In this document: in pieces, positions 7,885 through 16,312 of the stretch | How the letters are laid out: each line of letters begins with the position of its first letter | Numbering within the stretch: the stretch's first letter is position 1 | Assembly: GCA_036518955.1 (NCBI GenBank) | Contig: DATDMG010000186.1 | Coordinates: forward strand, 1-29,817 | Direction of reading: 5' to 3' | DNA from: DATDMG01 sp036518955 | Lineage (GTDB): Bacteria; Actinomycetota; Actinomycetes; Actinomycetales; Kineosporiaceae | Length of the DNA: 29,817 nt | The notes under the pieces: generated by a model | The model's input: only the letters and a program-made list of their open reading frames with translations | Told to the model about the DNA's origin: nothing | The model's database searches: none | Position numbers and translations under genes: made by a program

Positions 7885-8913
7885 ATGGAGGGAACGATCC
7901 TCGTCAGTACCGCCGGGCAGGGGGTGCTGCGCAGCGTGGACGACGGTGCCAGTTGGCAGCGGATCCCGCTGGGGCAGCACCTGGAGTTCGATGCGGTGGT
8001 GCGGGCCCTGGCGATTCACCCCGCCAGCCCGCACGTCGTGTTCGCAGGCGCCGACGTCGGGCTCGCCCGCAGCGATGACGCCGGGACCCGGTGGACCCGC
8101 GTGGAGTCCCCGTTCAACGACCTGCAGGTGTGGTCGATCGCGATCGACCCGCACGACCCGGACAGCATGCTGGTGGGGACCGGTGCTCCCGCGCGGGCCG
8201 TCATGTTCCGCACCACGGACGGCGGCGCCAGCTGGGAGCGACTGTCCCCGGAACTCCCCGAACACTGCGCGGGGGTGAGCAAGCCACGCATCCTCACCGC
8301 GACGTACGACCACGTCGACGGCAAGTCCGCCTGGTTCGGCGTCGAGGAGGGTGGACTGTGGCGCAGCCGCGACCGCGGCGAGACCTGGGACCGGGTCGAC
8401 GGCAGCCGCCAGGAGCTTCCCCACGGGGTCACCGGGTCCGACGTCCACTGTGTCGTGGTGGTCGACGGGCCGCCGAAGACCCTGGTGTGCGTGGTGGTCA
8501 ACGCGATCTTCGTCAGTCAGGACGACGGGCGGACGTGGACCCGCACCGATACCCGGTCGACGTGGGGCATCTACTACACCCGGCTGGTCGCCCGCATCCC
8601 GGGGACCAACTCCCTGTTGCTGGGCATCGGCGACGGAACCCCCGGAACCCGCACCATGATCTTCCGCTCCGACGACCTCGCCAGCACGTGGACCGAGTCC
8701 ACCCTCGACGTCCCTGCCGGCTCGACCGTCTGGGCCATCGGCACCCACCCCACCGACCCCGAGCTCATCTTCGCCGGCACGAAGTACGGTGACCTGTTCC
8801 GCTCCGTCGACGGCGGGCGCCACTTCACCAAGGAATGGCGAACGTTCCCGGAGATCACCGACGTCGCCTGGACCCCGGCCATCGCCGCCGAGCCGCCGGC
8901 CGCCCAGCACTGA
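7885..8913 (+). CDS. Asp-box (BNR/sortilin-like) beta-propeller protein, Ycf48-like
   Basis: A 342-residue protein built of about seven repeats, each ending in an Asp-box of the form S-x-D-x-G-x-x-W. Examples are SVDDGASW (17-24), SDDAGTRW, TTDGGASW, SRDRGETW, SQDDGRTW and SVDGGRHF. Such repeats form a beta-propeller, as in sialidases, sortilins and the photosystem II assembly factor Ycf48. No sialidase catalytic residues are evident and no signal peptide is present, so it is probably a cytosolic scaffold or lactonase-like protein rather than a secreted glycosidase. The start is supported by GAAGGGAGG upstream. It lies inside the catabolic run, 65 bp after the SDR gene. The function is unknown. 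Confidence 0.8.
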   Translation: MEGTILVSTAGQGVLRSVDDGASWQRIPLGQHLEFDAVVRALAIHPASPHVVFAGADVGLARSDDAGTRWTRVESPFNDLQVWSIAIDPHDPDSMLVGTGAPARAVMFRTTDGGASWERLSPELPEHCAGVSKPRILTATYDHVDGKSAWFGVEEGGLWRSRDRGETWDRVDGSRQELPHGVTGSDVHCVVVVDGPPKTLVCVVVNAIFVSQDDGRTWTRTDTRSTWGIYYTRLVARIPGTNSLLLGIGDGTPGTRTMIFRSDDLASTWTESTLDVPAGSTVWAIGTHPTDPELIFAGTKYGDLFRSVDGGRHFTKEWRTFPEITDVAWTPAIAAEPPAAQH

Positions 8914-8937
8914 CCTCGGCACCACCAGGAGCAAGAA

Positions 8938-9474
8938 GTGGAGACCGCCATGTCCGACCAAGACCGCACGCCCCCCGCCGCCTCCGCCGGCGAGGCCGGC
9001 AGCGCCCGGAACGGCGCGGTGAAGCCCGTCATCGTCCGCACCCATCTGTCGATCTTCGTCCGCGACCCGGAGTCCTCGGCACGCTGGTTCGCCGACGTCC
9101 TCGACATGACGATCACGGCCCGCGGGCCCCAGTGGGTGTTCCTCTCCTTCGGCCGCAAGCACCACGACCTGGCCCTCATCCAGGCGGAGGAGGGTGCGCT
9201 GCACGGAGGGCTCGGGCTGCAGCACTACGGCCTGGAGATCCAGGGGGACCTCGACGAACTGCGTCGGCTCTACGGCATGTTGCTCTCCAAGGGCGTGACC
9301 GTCGTCAAGACGACTGATCACAAGGTGGGCTTCGGACTGTACTTCGAGGACCCCGACGGCAATCGGTTCGAGTTCTTCGCCGAGACCGTCGCCGATGACG
9401 AGGAGGGGCGGCGGGTTCTCGGCGAGCACCATGCTCCCAGCGACCCCATCGATCTCGAACCCCTGTACACCTGA
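8938..9474 (+). CDS. VOC-superfamily protein (glyoxalase / extradiol dioxygenase-like)
   Basis: A 178-residue vicinal-oxygen-chelate protein. A possible metal triad is visible at His36 (RTHLSIFV), His96 (LQHYGLEI) and Glu145 in the C-terminal motif EDPDGNRFEFF, matching the H-H-E set of type I extradiol dioxygenases and related lyases. It is a single short VOC unit with a Pro/Ala-rich N-terminus of about 28 residues. The GTG at 8938 follows an AGGAG site; the ATG at 8950 is an alternative. It is 24 bp after the propeller gene. It might cleave the ring of a dihydroxylated product made by the hydroxylase at 11023, or detoxify an adduct; sequence alone does not decide. Confidence 0.82.
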   Translation: METAMSDQDRTPPAASAGEAGSARNGAVKPVIVRTHLSIFVRDPESSARWFADVLDMTITARGPQWVFLSFGRKHHDLALIQAEEGALHGGLGLQHYGLEIQGDLDELRRLYGMLLSKGVTVVKTTDHKVGFGLYFEDPDGNRFEFFAETVADDEEGRRVLGEHHAPSDPIDLEPLYT

Positions 9475-9525
9475 GCTCCCTGAGCCCCGAGCCAGTTCAC
9501 CGCCCTCGACCGACGGAGTGCCCCG

Positions 9526-10128
9526 ATGCCCGATCCGAACTTCGGCCCGTACCACGTCCGGAAATGGTTCACACAGGTCGAGGACGTGCTCGCCAACGAA
9601 GCCGGCCTGCCGGCGGACGGGGAGCCCGTGCGGCGCATCGTCGTGGCCGCCGCGATCCACAACCCGTACGCCGGCCGCTTCAGCCACGATCTCACCGAGA
9701 TCGTGGCGAAGTCGGACCTGCTGGGCCTGGAGGTGGGTCGGCGTGCGGTGGAGGCGGCCGGTGACGCCCCGATCCGCAGCTACGGCAAGGCGTGCATCGT
9801 CGGGCTGCTCGGCGAGTACGAGCACGGCAACGCGTTCCTCACCCAGACCTTCGCCGACCCGGTCCGGGAGAGTGTCGGAGGAGGCAAGGCCTGGGTCCCC
9901 TCGACCGGAAAGCTCGGGCCTGCCGGTGCCAGCATCGACATTCCGCTGGCGCACAAGGACGCGCTCTACGTCCGGTCCCACTACGACACCGTCACCGTCG
10001 CCTTCGGTGACGCCCCTCGCCCCGACGAGGTCGTCATCGCCTTCGCGTTCGCCTCGCGCGGTCGGCTGCACGCTCGCCTCGGCGGTCTGTCGCCGGACGC
10101 CGTGCACGGCGACGACGGCCTGCGCTGA
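9526..10128 (+). CDS. Amino acid synthesis family protein (DUF1185 / PF06684)
   Basis: A 200-residue protein recognised as the DUF1185 'amino acid synthesis' family from its start (VRKWFTQVEDVLANEAG), the segment RRIVVAAAIHNPYAGRF at about 36-52, and the central GKACIVGLLGEYEHGNAFL. The family has a known fold but no firmly assigned reaction. Members often sit in catabolic clusters of proteobacteria and actinobacteria. Here it is between the VOC protein and the hydrolase, in the same direction with about 50 bp before and 28 bp after. No signal peptide or membrane segment is visible. Confidence 0.82.
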   Translation: MPDPNFGPYHVRKWFTQVEDVLANEAGLPADGEPVRRIVVAAAIHNPYAGRFSHDLTEIVAKSDLLGLEVGRRAVEAAGDAPIRSYGKACIVGLLGEYEHGNAFLTQTFADPVRESVGGGKAWVPSTGKLGPAGASIDIPLAHKDALYVRSHYDTVTVAFGDAPRPDEVVIAFAFASRGRLHARLGGLSPDAVHGDDGLR

Positions 10129-10156
10129 CCCCACCACGACCAGCCCGGAGGCCACG

Positions 10157-11026
10157 ATGACCGCGACAGCACCGAGTAGCCATCACCTCGGGATCCACGG
10201 GCTCACGCACCACTACCTCAGCTGGGGCGAGTCCGCCGCATCCGCCGTCGTCCTGCTGCACGGGCTGCGCAGCTACGCGTACACCTGGGACCGGTTGGCC
10301 CGAACCCTGGCCGACTCCCACTACCTCGTCGCGCCCGATTTCCGCGGCCGCGGCGACAGTGCCTGGGACCCCGTGCGCAACTACTACCTGGACACGTATC
10401 TCGCCGACCTCGAGGAACTCGTCTCCCAACTGGGGCTCGGGCGCTTCGCCGTGATCGGCCACTCGTTGGGGGGAGCCGTCGGCTATGCCTACGCCGCCCG
10501 CCACCCCGAACACGTCACCAAGCTGATCGTCGAGGACATCGGCCCCGGTTCCTCCACGCACACCGCGGGAGCCGACCGCATCCTGCGGGAACTCGGTGAC
10601 GTCCCCACCACCTTCGACTCACTCGACGACGTCCGTGCGTACTGGCGCCGGATCCGTCCCGACATCGCTGACGAGGCCCTGGATTCGCGGGTCCGGAACA
10701 CCGTGCGACCGGGGCCGGGTGGGCGGTGGGAGTGGAAGCTCGACATGCAGGGCATCGCCGAGGCCAGGCGGAACGGTGATCCCGGCAGGTCGCCGGACCT
10801 GTGGAGCTGCGTCGATGCGCTGCAATGCCCCACCCTGGTCATCCGCGGCGGTGCATCGGACTTCCTGGCCGTCGAGACCTGCGAGCAGCTGACCCGGCGG
10901 CAACCGCTGATCCGCTGGGTCGAGGTACCCGCCGCCGGTCACTACGTCCACGACGACAACCCGGAGGCCGTCATCGACCTGGTGACGGACTTCCTGGCCG
11001 GGACCGCGGGCCGGGTGGCCCCATGA
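10157..11026 (+). CDS. Alpha/beta-fold hydrolase
   Basis: A 289-residue hydrolase with a complete triad: nucleophile Ser103 in GHSLGGAVG, Asp235 in GGASDFLA and His262 in AGHYVHD. The oxyanion-hole motif LLHGLRSYAYTWD lies at about residues 34-46. Similar proteins include meta-cleavage-product hydrolases (MhpC/BphD), esterases and epoxide hydrolases. The 4-bp overlap with the MhpA-like hydroxylase gene favours a role in the same aromatic pathway, perhaps carbon-carbon bond hydrolysis after ring cleavage or ester hydrolysis. The ATG at 10157 has GGAGG 5 bp upstream; the frame is open further upstream but is antisense-like noise there. Confidence 0.9.
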   Translation: MTATAPSSHHLGIHGLTHHYLSWGESAASAVVLLHGLRSYAYTWDRLARTLADSHYLVAPDFRGRGDSAWDPVRNYYLDTYLADLEELVSQLGLGRFAVIGHSLGGAVGYAYAARHPEHVTKLIVEDIGPGSSTHTAGADRILRELGDVPTTFDSLDDVRAYWRRIRPDIADEALDSRVRNTVRPGPGGRWEWKLDMQGIAEARRNGDPGRSPDLWSCVDALQCPTLVIRGGASDFLAVETCEQLTRRQPLIRWVEVPAAGHYVHDDNPEAVIDLVTDFLAGTAGRVAP

Positions 11027-12720
11027 ACGGCGCCCCCAGACCGCGCCCCGCAGCGGACGCCGAACTCTCCCCGGCAGCCGACCTGCCGCGCCGACGGCCG
11101 CCCGATCACGTACCCGTGGCGGTCGTCGGCGCAGGGCCGGTCGGCGCGACCGCGGCGAATCTGCTGGGCCTCTACAACGTCGAGACCCTCGTCCTCGACC
11201 GCGAGCCGGGAGTCGTCGACTATCCCCGCGCCATCGGGATCGACGACGAGACCCTGCGCACCTTCCAGACCATCGACCTCGTCGACGAGATCCTTCGGGA
11301 CGCCATCCAGAACGTTCCGCTGAAGTTCTTCGACGCCAAGGGATACTGCCTGGCGGAGATGCAGCCGACCGGACGCGAGAACGGCTGGTACAAGCGCAAC
11401 ATCTTCATGCAACCCACTGCCGAACTGGCCTTGCGACGCGGGCTGGAGCGATTCCCTCATGTGCACCAGTTGTGGAGCACTGAGCTACGCAGGGTGTCGC
11501 AGGACCGGCATGGCGTCACGCTGCACCTGGTGGACGAGCACGGAGAGCCGCGCACCATCCGCGCCGACTACGTCATCGCCGCCGACGGCGGGCGAAGCCC
11601 GGTCCGGTCCCAGCTCGGGATCCCGCTGGAGGGATCCACCCACGCCCGGAAGTGGGTGGTCATCGACTGCGCGGACGATCCGCTCGACGCCCCCTACACC
11701 GCGCTGCATTGCGATCCACGCCGGCCCTATGTCTGCGCGCGGATGCCCCACGGCCACCGCCGGTGGGAGTTCATGCTGTTCCCCGGCGAGGACGGCGACG
11801 AGGTGCTGGATCCCAGCCGCATCGCCCGCCTGCTGCGACATCACGTCGACGACCCCGGTGCAGTAGAGATCATCCGTGCCCGGGTCTACACGCACCACTC
11901 CCGGATCGCCGCCCGGTTCCTCCAGGGCCGGGTCGCCCTGGTTGGTGATGCCGCCCACCTGATGCCGCCGTGGGCGGGGCAGGGGATGAACACCGGCATC
12001 CGCGACGTGACGAACCTGTGCTGGAAGCTCGCCGCCGTCGTGACGGGTGAGGCCGATCCCTTGCTCTTGACGACCTACGACCAGGAGCGGCGGCCGCACG
12101 CCCAGGCCATGATCGACCTGTCCACGACGTTCGGCCGGATCGTCAGCCCCACCCTCCTCCCGAGCGCCTGGACCAGGGACCGGGTCCTGCGCGCCGTCTC
12201 TCGGGCGCCCGCGGTGAAGCGGTGGACCATGGAAATGCGCTTCAAGCCCACGCCCTACTACAGCGAGGGCTTCGTCGCACCGGAGCGCGCCCGACCCCGG
12301 ACCCGCAGCGAGGGTCGGATGTTCATCCAGCCGGCGATCGAGGCGCCCGGCGGAGTCCGGCAGCGTCTGGACGATCTCCTGGGCCCCTGGTTCGCGGTGA
12401 TCGGTTTCGACGTCGATCCGCTCACCCGCCTCGACGACCGGCAGTTGTCCGCCCTCGCCCGCCTCCGCCCGCATGTGATCAAGATAGTGCCGTCCCGGGC
12501 CGGTGAGCGCTGCCGCCGCGACCCCTGCGTGATGCGCTCCACCACCGTCGTCGAGGACGTCGACAACGAGCTGCGGTCCTGGTTCCAGGCTCGCGACGGC
12601 ACGGTGGCGGTGATCCGCCCGGACCGGTACGTCGCGGCCCTGACCACGCCGGACGGTCTCGGCGGCCGGCTCGCTGTGCTCGCTGACCAGTTCGTCGGAA
12701 GGTTACGGGCCGAGGGTTGA
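11023..12720 (+). CDS. MhpA-like FAD-dependent aromatic hydroxylase
   Basis: A 565-residue class A flavoprotein monooxygenase closely resembling 3-(3-hydroxyphenyl)propionate hydroxylase. The FAD-binding motif VVGAGPVGATAANLL is at about 34-48 (GAGPVG 36-41), the DG motif is ADGGRSPVRSQLG, and the second FAD motif GDAAHLMPPWAGQGMNTG begins at Gly308-Asp309. MhpA family features such as YPRAIGIDDETLRTFQ near residue 67 are present. It would use NAD(P)H and O2 to add an ortho hydroxyl to a phenolic substrate. MhpB, MhpD, MhpE and MhpF are not recognisable nearby, so the product must be handled differently or elsewhere. Translation is coupled to the hydrolase by ATGA. Confidence 0.9.
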   Translation: MNGAPRPRPAADAELSPAADLPRRRPPDHVPVAVVGAGPVGATAANLLGLYNVETLVLDREPGVVDYPRAIGIDDETLRTFQTIDLVDEILRDAIQNVPLKFFDAKGYCLAEMQPTGRENGWYKRNIFMQPTAELALRRGLERFPHVHQLWSTELRRVSQDRHGVTLHLVDEHGEPRTIRADYVIAADGGRSPVRSQLGIPLEGSTHARKWVVIDCADDPLDAPYTALHCDPRRPYVCARMPHGHRRWEFMLFPGEDGDEVLDPSRIARLLRHHVDDPGAVEIIRARVYTHHSRIAARFLQGRVALVGDAAHLMPPWAGQGMNTGIRDVTNLCWKLAAVVTGEADPLLLTTYDQERRPHAQAMIDLSTTFGRIVSPTLLPSAWTRDRVLRAVSRAPAVKRWTMEMRFKPTPYYSEGFVAPERARPRTRSEGRMFIQPAIEAPGGVRQRLDDLLGPWFAVIGFDVDPLTRLDDRQLSALARLRPHVIKIVPSRAGERCRRDPCVMRSTTVVEDVDNELRSWFQARDGTVAVIRPDRYVAALTTPDGLGGRLAVLADQFVGRLRAEG

Positions 12721-12757
12721 CATCCCACCCCACCCGCGTCAGCATCGGTTCATTATC

Positions 12758-12772
12758 CGGACAGGTTGTCCG
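12758..12772. promoter_or_regulatory. Inverted repeat upstream of the permease gene
   Basis: CGGAC, AGGTT, GTCCG: 5-bp arms around a 5-bp spacer in the 111-bp gap before the permease, flanked by AT-richer sequence (ATTATC on the left, GATTATC on the right) unlike the surrounding coding DNA. It has the same 5-5-5 geometry as the repeat at 1589-1603 but a different sequence. It could be an operator for a separate permease/amine-oxidase transcript. Confidence 0.35.
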
Positions 12773-12831
12773 ATTATCGCACACCATCCTTCCCGCCACG
12801 TCGTCCCTACCTTCTGGCAGGAGCCCACGTC

Positions 12832-14316
12832 ATGTCCGCATCGCCAACGGTAGAACTCGGTCAGGGCAGGCTTTCCCTGACCGGTGTTCTCGCCCAATCT
12901 GTCGGCTTCATGGGACCGGTCTTCTCGGTCGCCTCGCTGCTCCCCCTGATCGTCGGGCTCTCGGCCACGGGTCGTGGGGCCGGGGTGGCCACCCCGCTCG
13001 CCATCATCATCGCCGGGATCGGGATGTTCGGAGCGGGCTGGATCATCGCCGAGTACGCCCGGCGCATCCACGTCTGCGGCTCGCTGTACGAGTACATCAG
13101 TGACACCTTCGGGCGTCGGGTCGGGGCGATCGCCGGGTGGGTGTACTACGGCGCCATGCTGATCCTCGCCGCGGCCACGTTCCTGGCGCTCGGCGGCCTG
13201 AGCGAGGCGTTCCTCGGTACGGCGTTCTCGGTGTCCGTCCCCTGGTGGTTGCTCTCGCTGGGCTACATCGCCGTCGCCGTCGTCCTCCTCGTCGTCGGCG
13301 TCCAGGTGTCCGTCCGCGCCCAGCTGGCGCTCGTCCTGATCTCCTCCGCCGTCGTCCTCGGCTTCGCCATCTACATCATCGCCCAGGGCGGCCTGGGCCG
13401 GCACAGCCTGTCGACCCGCCCGTTCAACCCGTTCGCCGTCGGCGGGCTGGATCTGCTGTACGGCGTCCTCTACGGCATCAACATGTTCATCGGCTTCGAG
13501 TCCGCGGCCAACCTCGCCGAGGAGACCGACGACCCCAAGCGGCACATTCCCCGGGCAGTACTGTGGTCGCTGATCATCGTGGGGATCTACTTCGTCATCA
13601 CGGCCTACTCGCAGGACGTCGGCTTCGGGCTGGATGCGAACGCCTGGAAGAACAGCGTCTTCCCGCTGCAGACCCTCGCCTCCGGCGCGGCGTTCGGCTC
13701 CACCGGGTTCGGCAACCTGATGTCCGTCCTGATCCTGCTCGACATCCTCGCCGTGGCGATCGGCGTCGGCGTGGCGAGCACTCGCGGCATGTTCGCGATG
13801 GCGCGCGGCGGTAGCCTGCCCGCCGGCCTGTCCAGGGTCAGCGTTCGCTTCGGCACCCCCGTGGCCGGCGTCTGGCTGATGGGTGCGGTATCCGTCGCCT
13901 CGGTCCTGCTCGTCAGCCTGGGCGGCGGCGTCTTCTCGCGGGCCACCGGCCAGCCGGGGGTCCTGCAACCGGAGTGGGCGCCCATGTTCGGATGGATGGC
14001 CGGCTTCGCCGGGACCGGTCTGGCCATGATGTACCTGGCGGTGAGCCTCGCCGGCGCGCGGGGGCTCTGGCACCAGGTGAGCCGGCCCAAGCTGATGCTG
14101 GCCGCCGCAGCGGGTGTCACCGTCTCCGCGGGCGCGGTCTTCGGTTCCGTGTACCAGGCGAGCAGCCCGCTCGACACGGTGCCTTGGGTCCTGGGGCTGT
14201 GGATCGTCCTCGGGGTGGTCTGGTCCATGCTGGGCCTGCGCAATCCTGTCACCCTGACCATCGCGCAGAGCCACAGCTCCGAGGCCGCTGACCAGCTGAC
14301 CGGTGAGACCGCCTGA
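12832..14316 (+). CDS. APC-superfamily amino acid/amine permease
   Basis: A 494-residue integral membrane transporter with about 12 hydrophobic helices. The first helix carries GFMGPVFSVASLLPL, and the typical APC signature FIGFESAANLAEETDDP with a following HIPRAV lies after helix 6. It would import an amino acid or amine by proton symport. The ATG at 12832 follows CAGGAG with good spacing; the frame is open a little further upstream from a TTG but lacks a ribosome site there. It lies between the hydroxylase and copper amine oxidase genes, which suggests that it imports the amine oxidised by the latter (inference). The substrate is not predictable. Confidence 0.9.
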   Translation: MSASPTVELGQGRLSLTGVLAQSVGFMGPVFSVASLLPLIVGLSATGRGAGVATPLAIIIAGIGMFGAGWIIAEYARRIHVCGSLYEYISDTFGRRVGAIAGWVYYGAMLILAAATFLALGGLSEAFLGTAFSVSVPWWLLSLGYIAVAVVLLVVGVQVSVRAQLALVLISSAVVLGFAIYIIAQGGLGRHSLSTRPFNPFAVGGLDLLYGVLYGINMFIGFESAANLAEETDDPKRHIPRAVLWSLIIVGIYFVITAYSQDVGFGLDANAWKNSVFPLQTLASGAAFGSTGFGNLMSVLILLDILAVAIGVGVASTRGMFAMARGGSLPAGLSRVSVRFGTPVAGVWLMGAVSVASVLLVSLGGGVFSRATGQPGVLQPEWAPMFGWMAGFAGTGLAMMYLAVSLAGARGLWHQVSRPKLMLAAAAGVTVSAGAVFGSVYQASSPLDTVPWVLGLWIVLGVVWSMLGLRNPVTLTIAQSHSSEAADQLTGETA

Positions 14317-14336
14317 GCCGGCGCAGACGCACCATG

Positions 14337-14371
14337 GACCGTGCCGGGAGCATCGCAGACCGTGCCGGGAG
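14337..14371 (+). repeat. 14-bp direct repeat upstream of the amine oxidase gene
   Basis: GACCGTGCCGGGAG occurs at 14337-14350 and again at 14358-14371, a 21-bp period (two helical turns) within the 67-bp gap between the permease stop and the amine oxidase start. The second copy ends 12 bp before the ATG, partly supplying the ribosome site (GGGAGAAGGG). It may be a tandem protein-binding site on one face of the DNA or a chance duplication. Confidence 0.6.
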
Positions 14372-14383
14372 AAGGGACACCGT

Positions 14384-16312
14384 ATGAGCGCTACGCCCGA
14401 CGTCATCAGTCACCCGTACGACCCGCTGACCTCCGCCGAGATCGAGTGTGCGGCGGCTGCGGTGCGCAGTGCCAGACCTGACCTCCGCTCACCCCGGTTC
14501 CCGTTGATCCGGCTGGACTACCCGAGCAAGGATGCGGTCCGGACGTTCGACCCCGCACAACCGCCTCCGCGCACGGCCTTCGTCGTCGTGTACGACACCG
14601 CCGACGCGACCACCTACGAGGCTCGCGTCGACCTCGCCACCGCGGCCCTCACCGAGTGGGTCCACCGTCCCGATGTGCAACCCGCCATCATGATCGAGGA
14701 GATCATGGCGTTGGACGACATCGTCCGGAACGACCCGCACGCCGTGGCGGCCCTCATCCGCCACGGCGTCAAGGACCTCGACCTGCTGCAGATGGATCCG
14801 TGGTCCACCGGCACCCTTCCGGTGGACGGGGTCTCCGCCGCGCGGCGCCTCATCCGGGCCAGCGCCTACGTCCGGGAGTCGGTGCCCGACAACGCGTACG
14901 CCCGGCCGGTCGGCAACCTTGTGTTCGTCATCGACTGCAACGAACGCGCGGTGGTGGCGATCCAGGAGGGGGAGGTCCTCCCGCTCCCGCCCGAGAGCGG
15001 CAACTACGACGTCGGCAGTGTCGGCCCGTTGCGGAGCGACCTACGGGCTCTGGAGATCACTCAACCGGAGGGCCCCTCGTTCACCGTGTCGGGGAACGTG
15101 ATCGAGTGGCAGCGCTGGCGGCTGCACGCGCACATCGACGCGGTGGAAGGCCTGGTGATCAGCGACGTCTCCTACCTGGACGGCGGGCGACGCCGCTCGA
15201 TCATGCACCGGGCCTCGATGAGCGAAATGGTGGTCCCGTACGGCGACACCAGCGGCGACTTCTACTTCCGCAACGTTTTCGATGCCGGAGAGTACAATCT
15301 GGGCAAGACGGTCGGCTCGCTCACGCTCGGCTGTGACTGCCTGGGCGAGATCCGCTATCTCGACGCCGTGCTCGCCGATGAGCGCGGGGTCCCGCAGCGG
15401 ATCACCAACGCGATCTGCCTCCACGAAGAGGACTACGGGATCCTCTGGAAGCACTGGAACTTCCGCTACGTCGAGCAGCCGGAGGTGCGCAGATCCCGCC
15501 GGCTCGTCGTCTCCGCCATTCACACCATCGGCAACTACGAGTACGGCTTCTTCTGGTACTTCTACCTCGACGGGACCATCCAGTTCGAGGCCAAGCTCAC
15601 CGGAATCGTGCAGACCCGAGCCGTCGCCCCCGGGGACGAACCGGGCTACGGCACTCTGGTCGCACCCCAGCTCGACGCGCCGAACCACCAGCATCTGTTC
15701 AACGTCCGCCTCGACATGGAGGTCGACGGCCCGAACAACACCGTGCTGGAGGTGGATGCGGTCGGACTGCCGATGGGTCCGGGCAATGAGTACGGCAACG
15801 CGATCGTCGCCCGCAAGACCGAGATCACCAACGAGCGGGACGCCCGCCGATCCTGCAACATGGCCACCGCACGCAGCTGGCAGGTCATCAATCCGGGCGT
15901 GCGCAACCGATTGGGACGCCCGGTGGGCTACAAGCTGGTCCCGTTCAACGGCCCCACCCTGCTCGCCCACCCCGACAGCGACCTCGCCAAGCGGGCGGAG
16001 TTCGCGCGCAGCCACGTCTGGGTCACCCGCTACAGTCCGACCGAACTCCACGCCGCCGGCGACTATCCCAACCAGCACCCCGGTGACGGGATCGGCCGGT
16101 GGGTCGAGCAGGAGCGGGATCTCGCCGACACCGACGTCGTGCTCTGGCACACCTTCGGCACCTCTCACCTTCCGCGTCCGGAGGACTGGCCGATCATGCC
16201 GTGCGAGTATGTCGGCTTCTCCCTCAAGCCCGCCGGTTTCTTCGACCGCAACCCCTCGCTGGATGTGCCGCCGCCGGCGGGCCATGGTTCTGGCCATTGC
16301 CATCCCGCCTGA
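14384..16312 (+). CDS. Copper-containing primary amine oxidase (TPQ enzyme)
   Basis: Oxidatively deaminates a primary amine to an aldehyde, releasing ammonia and hydrogen peroxide. The 642-residue length is close to the Arthrobacter phenylethylamine oxidase. All active-site features are present: topaquinone precursor Tyr385 in GNYEYG, catalytic base Asp300 in VFDAGEYNLG, copper ligands His435 and His437 in APNHQHLFN, and His595 in GTSHLPRPEDWPIMP. No signal peptide is evident, so it is probably cytosolic. The start at 14384 is supported by GGGAGAAGGG. It ends the catabolic run, following the permease; together they could import an amine and turn it into an aldehyde for one of the two ALDHs. 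The exact amine is unknown; arylalkylamines are plausible. Confidence 0.95.
   Translation: MSATPDVISHPYDPLTSAEIECAAAAVRSARPDLRSPRFPLIRLDYPSKDAVRTFDPAQPPPRTAFVVVYDTADATTYEARVDLATAALTEWVHRPDVQPAIMIEEIMALDDIVRNDPHAVAALIRHGVKDLDLLQMDPWSTGTLPVDGVSAARRLIRASAYVRESVPDNAYARPVGNLVFVIDCNERAVVAIQEGEVLPLPPESGNYDVGSVGPLRSDLRALEITQPEGPSFTVSGNVIEWQRWRLHAHIDAVEGLVISDVSYLDGGRRRSIMHRASMSEMVVPYGDTSGDFYFRNVFDAGEYNLGKTVGSLTLGCDCLGEIRYLDAVLADERGVPQRITNAICLHEEDYGILWKHWNFRYVEQPEVRRSRRLVVSAIHTIGNYEYGFFWYFYLDGTIQFEAKLTGIVQTRAVAPGDEPGYGTLVAPQLDAPNHQHLFNVRLDMEVDGPNNTVLEVDAVGLPMGPGNEYGNAIVARKTEITNERDARRSCNMATARSWQVINPGVRNRLGRPVGYKLVPFNGPTLLAHPDSDLAKRAEFARSHVWVTRYSPTELHAAGDYPNQHPGDGIGRWVEQERDLADTDVVLWHTFGTSHLPRPEDWPIMPCEYVGFSLKPAGFFDRNPSLDVPPPAGHGSGHCHPA

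Noticed and set aside
7579..10155. Minus-strand open frame of 858 codons
   Set aside because: It is antisense to the end of the SDR gene and to the propeller, VOC and DUF1185 genes, which have ribosome sites and recognisable motifs. The shadow product has none.
12739..14406. Minus-strand open frame of 555 codons rich in Asp, Gly and His
   Set aside because: Antisense to the permease gene, whose hydrophobic helices explain the unusual composition of the shadow.
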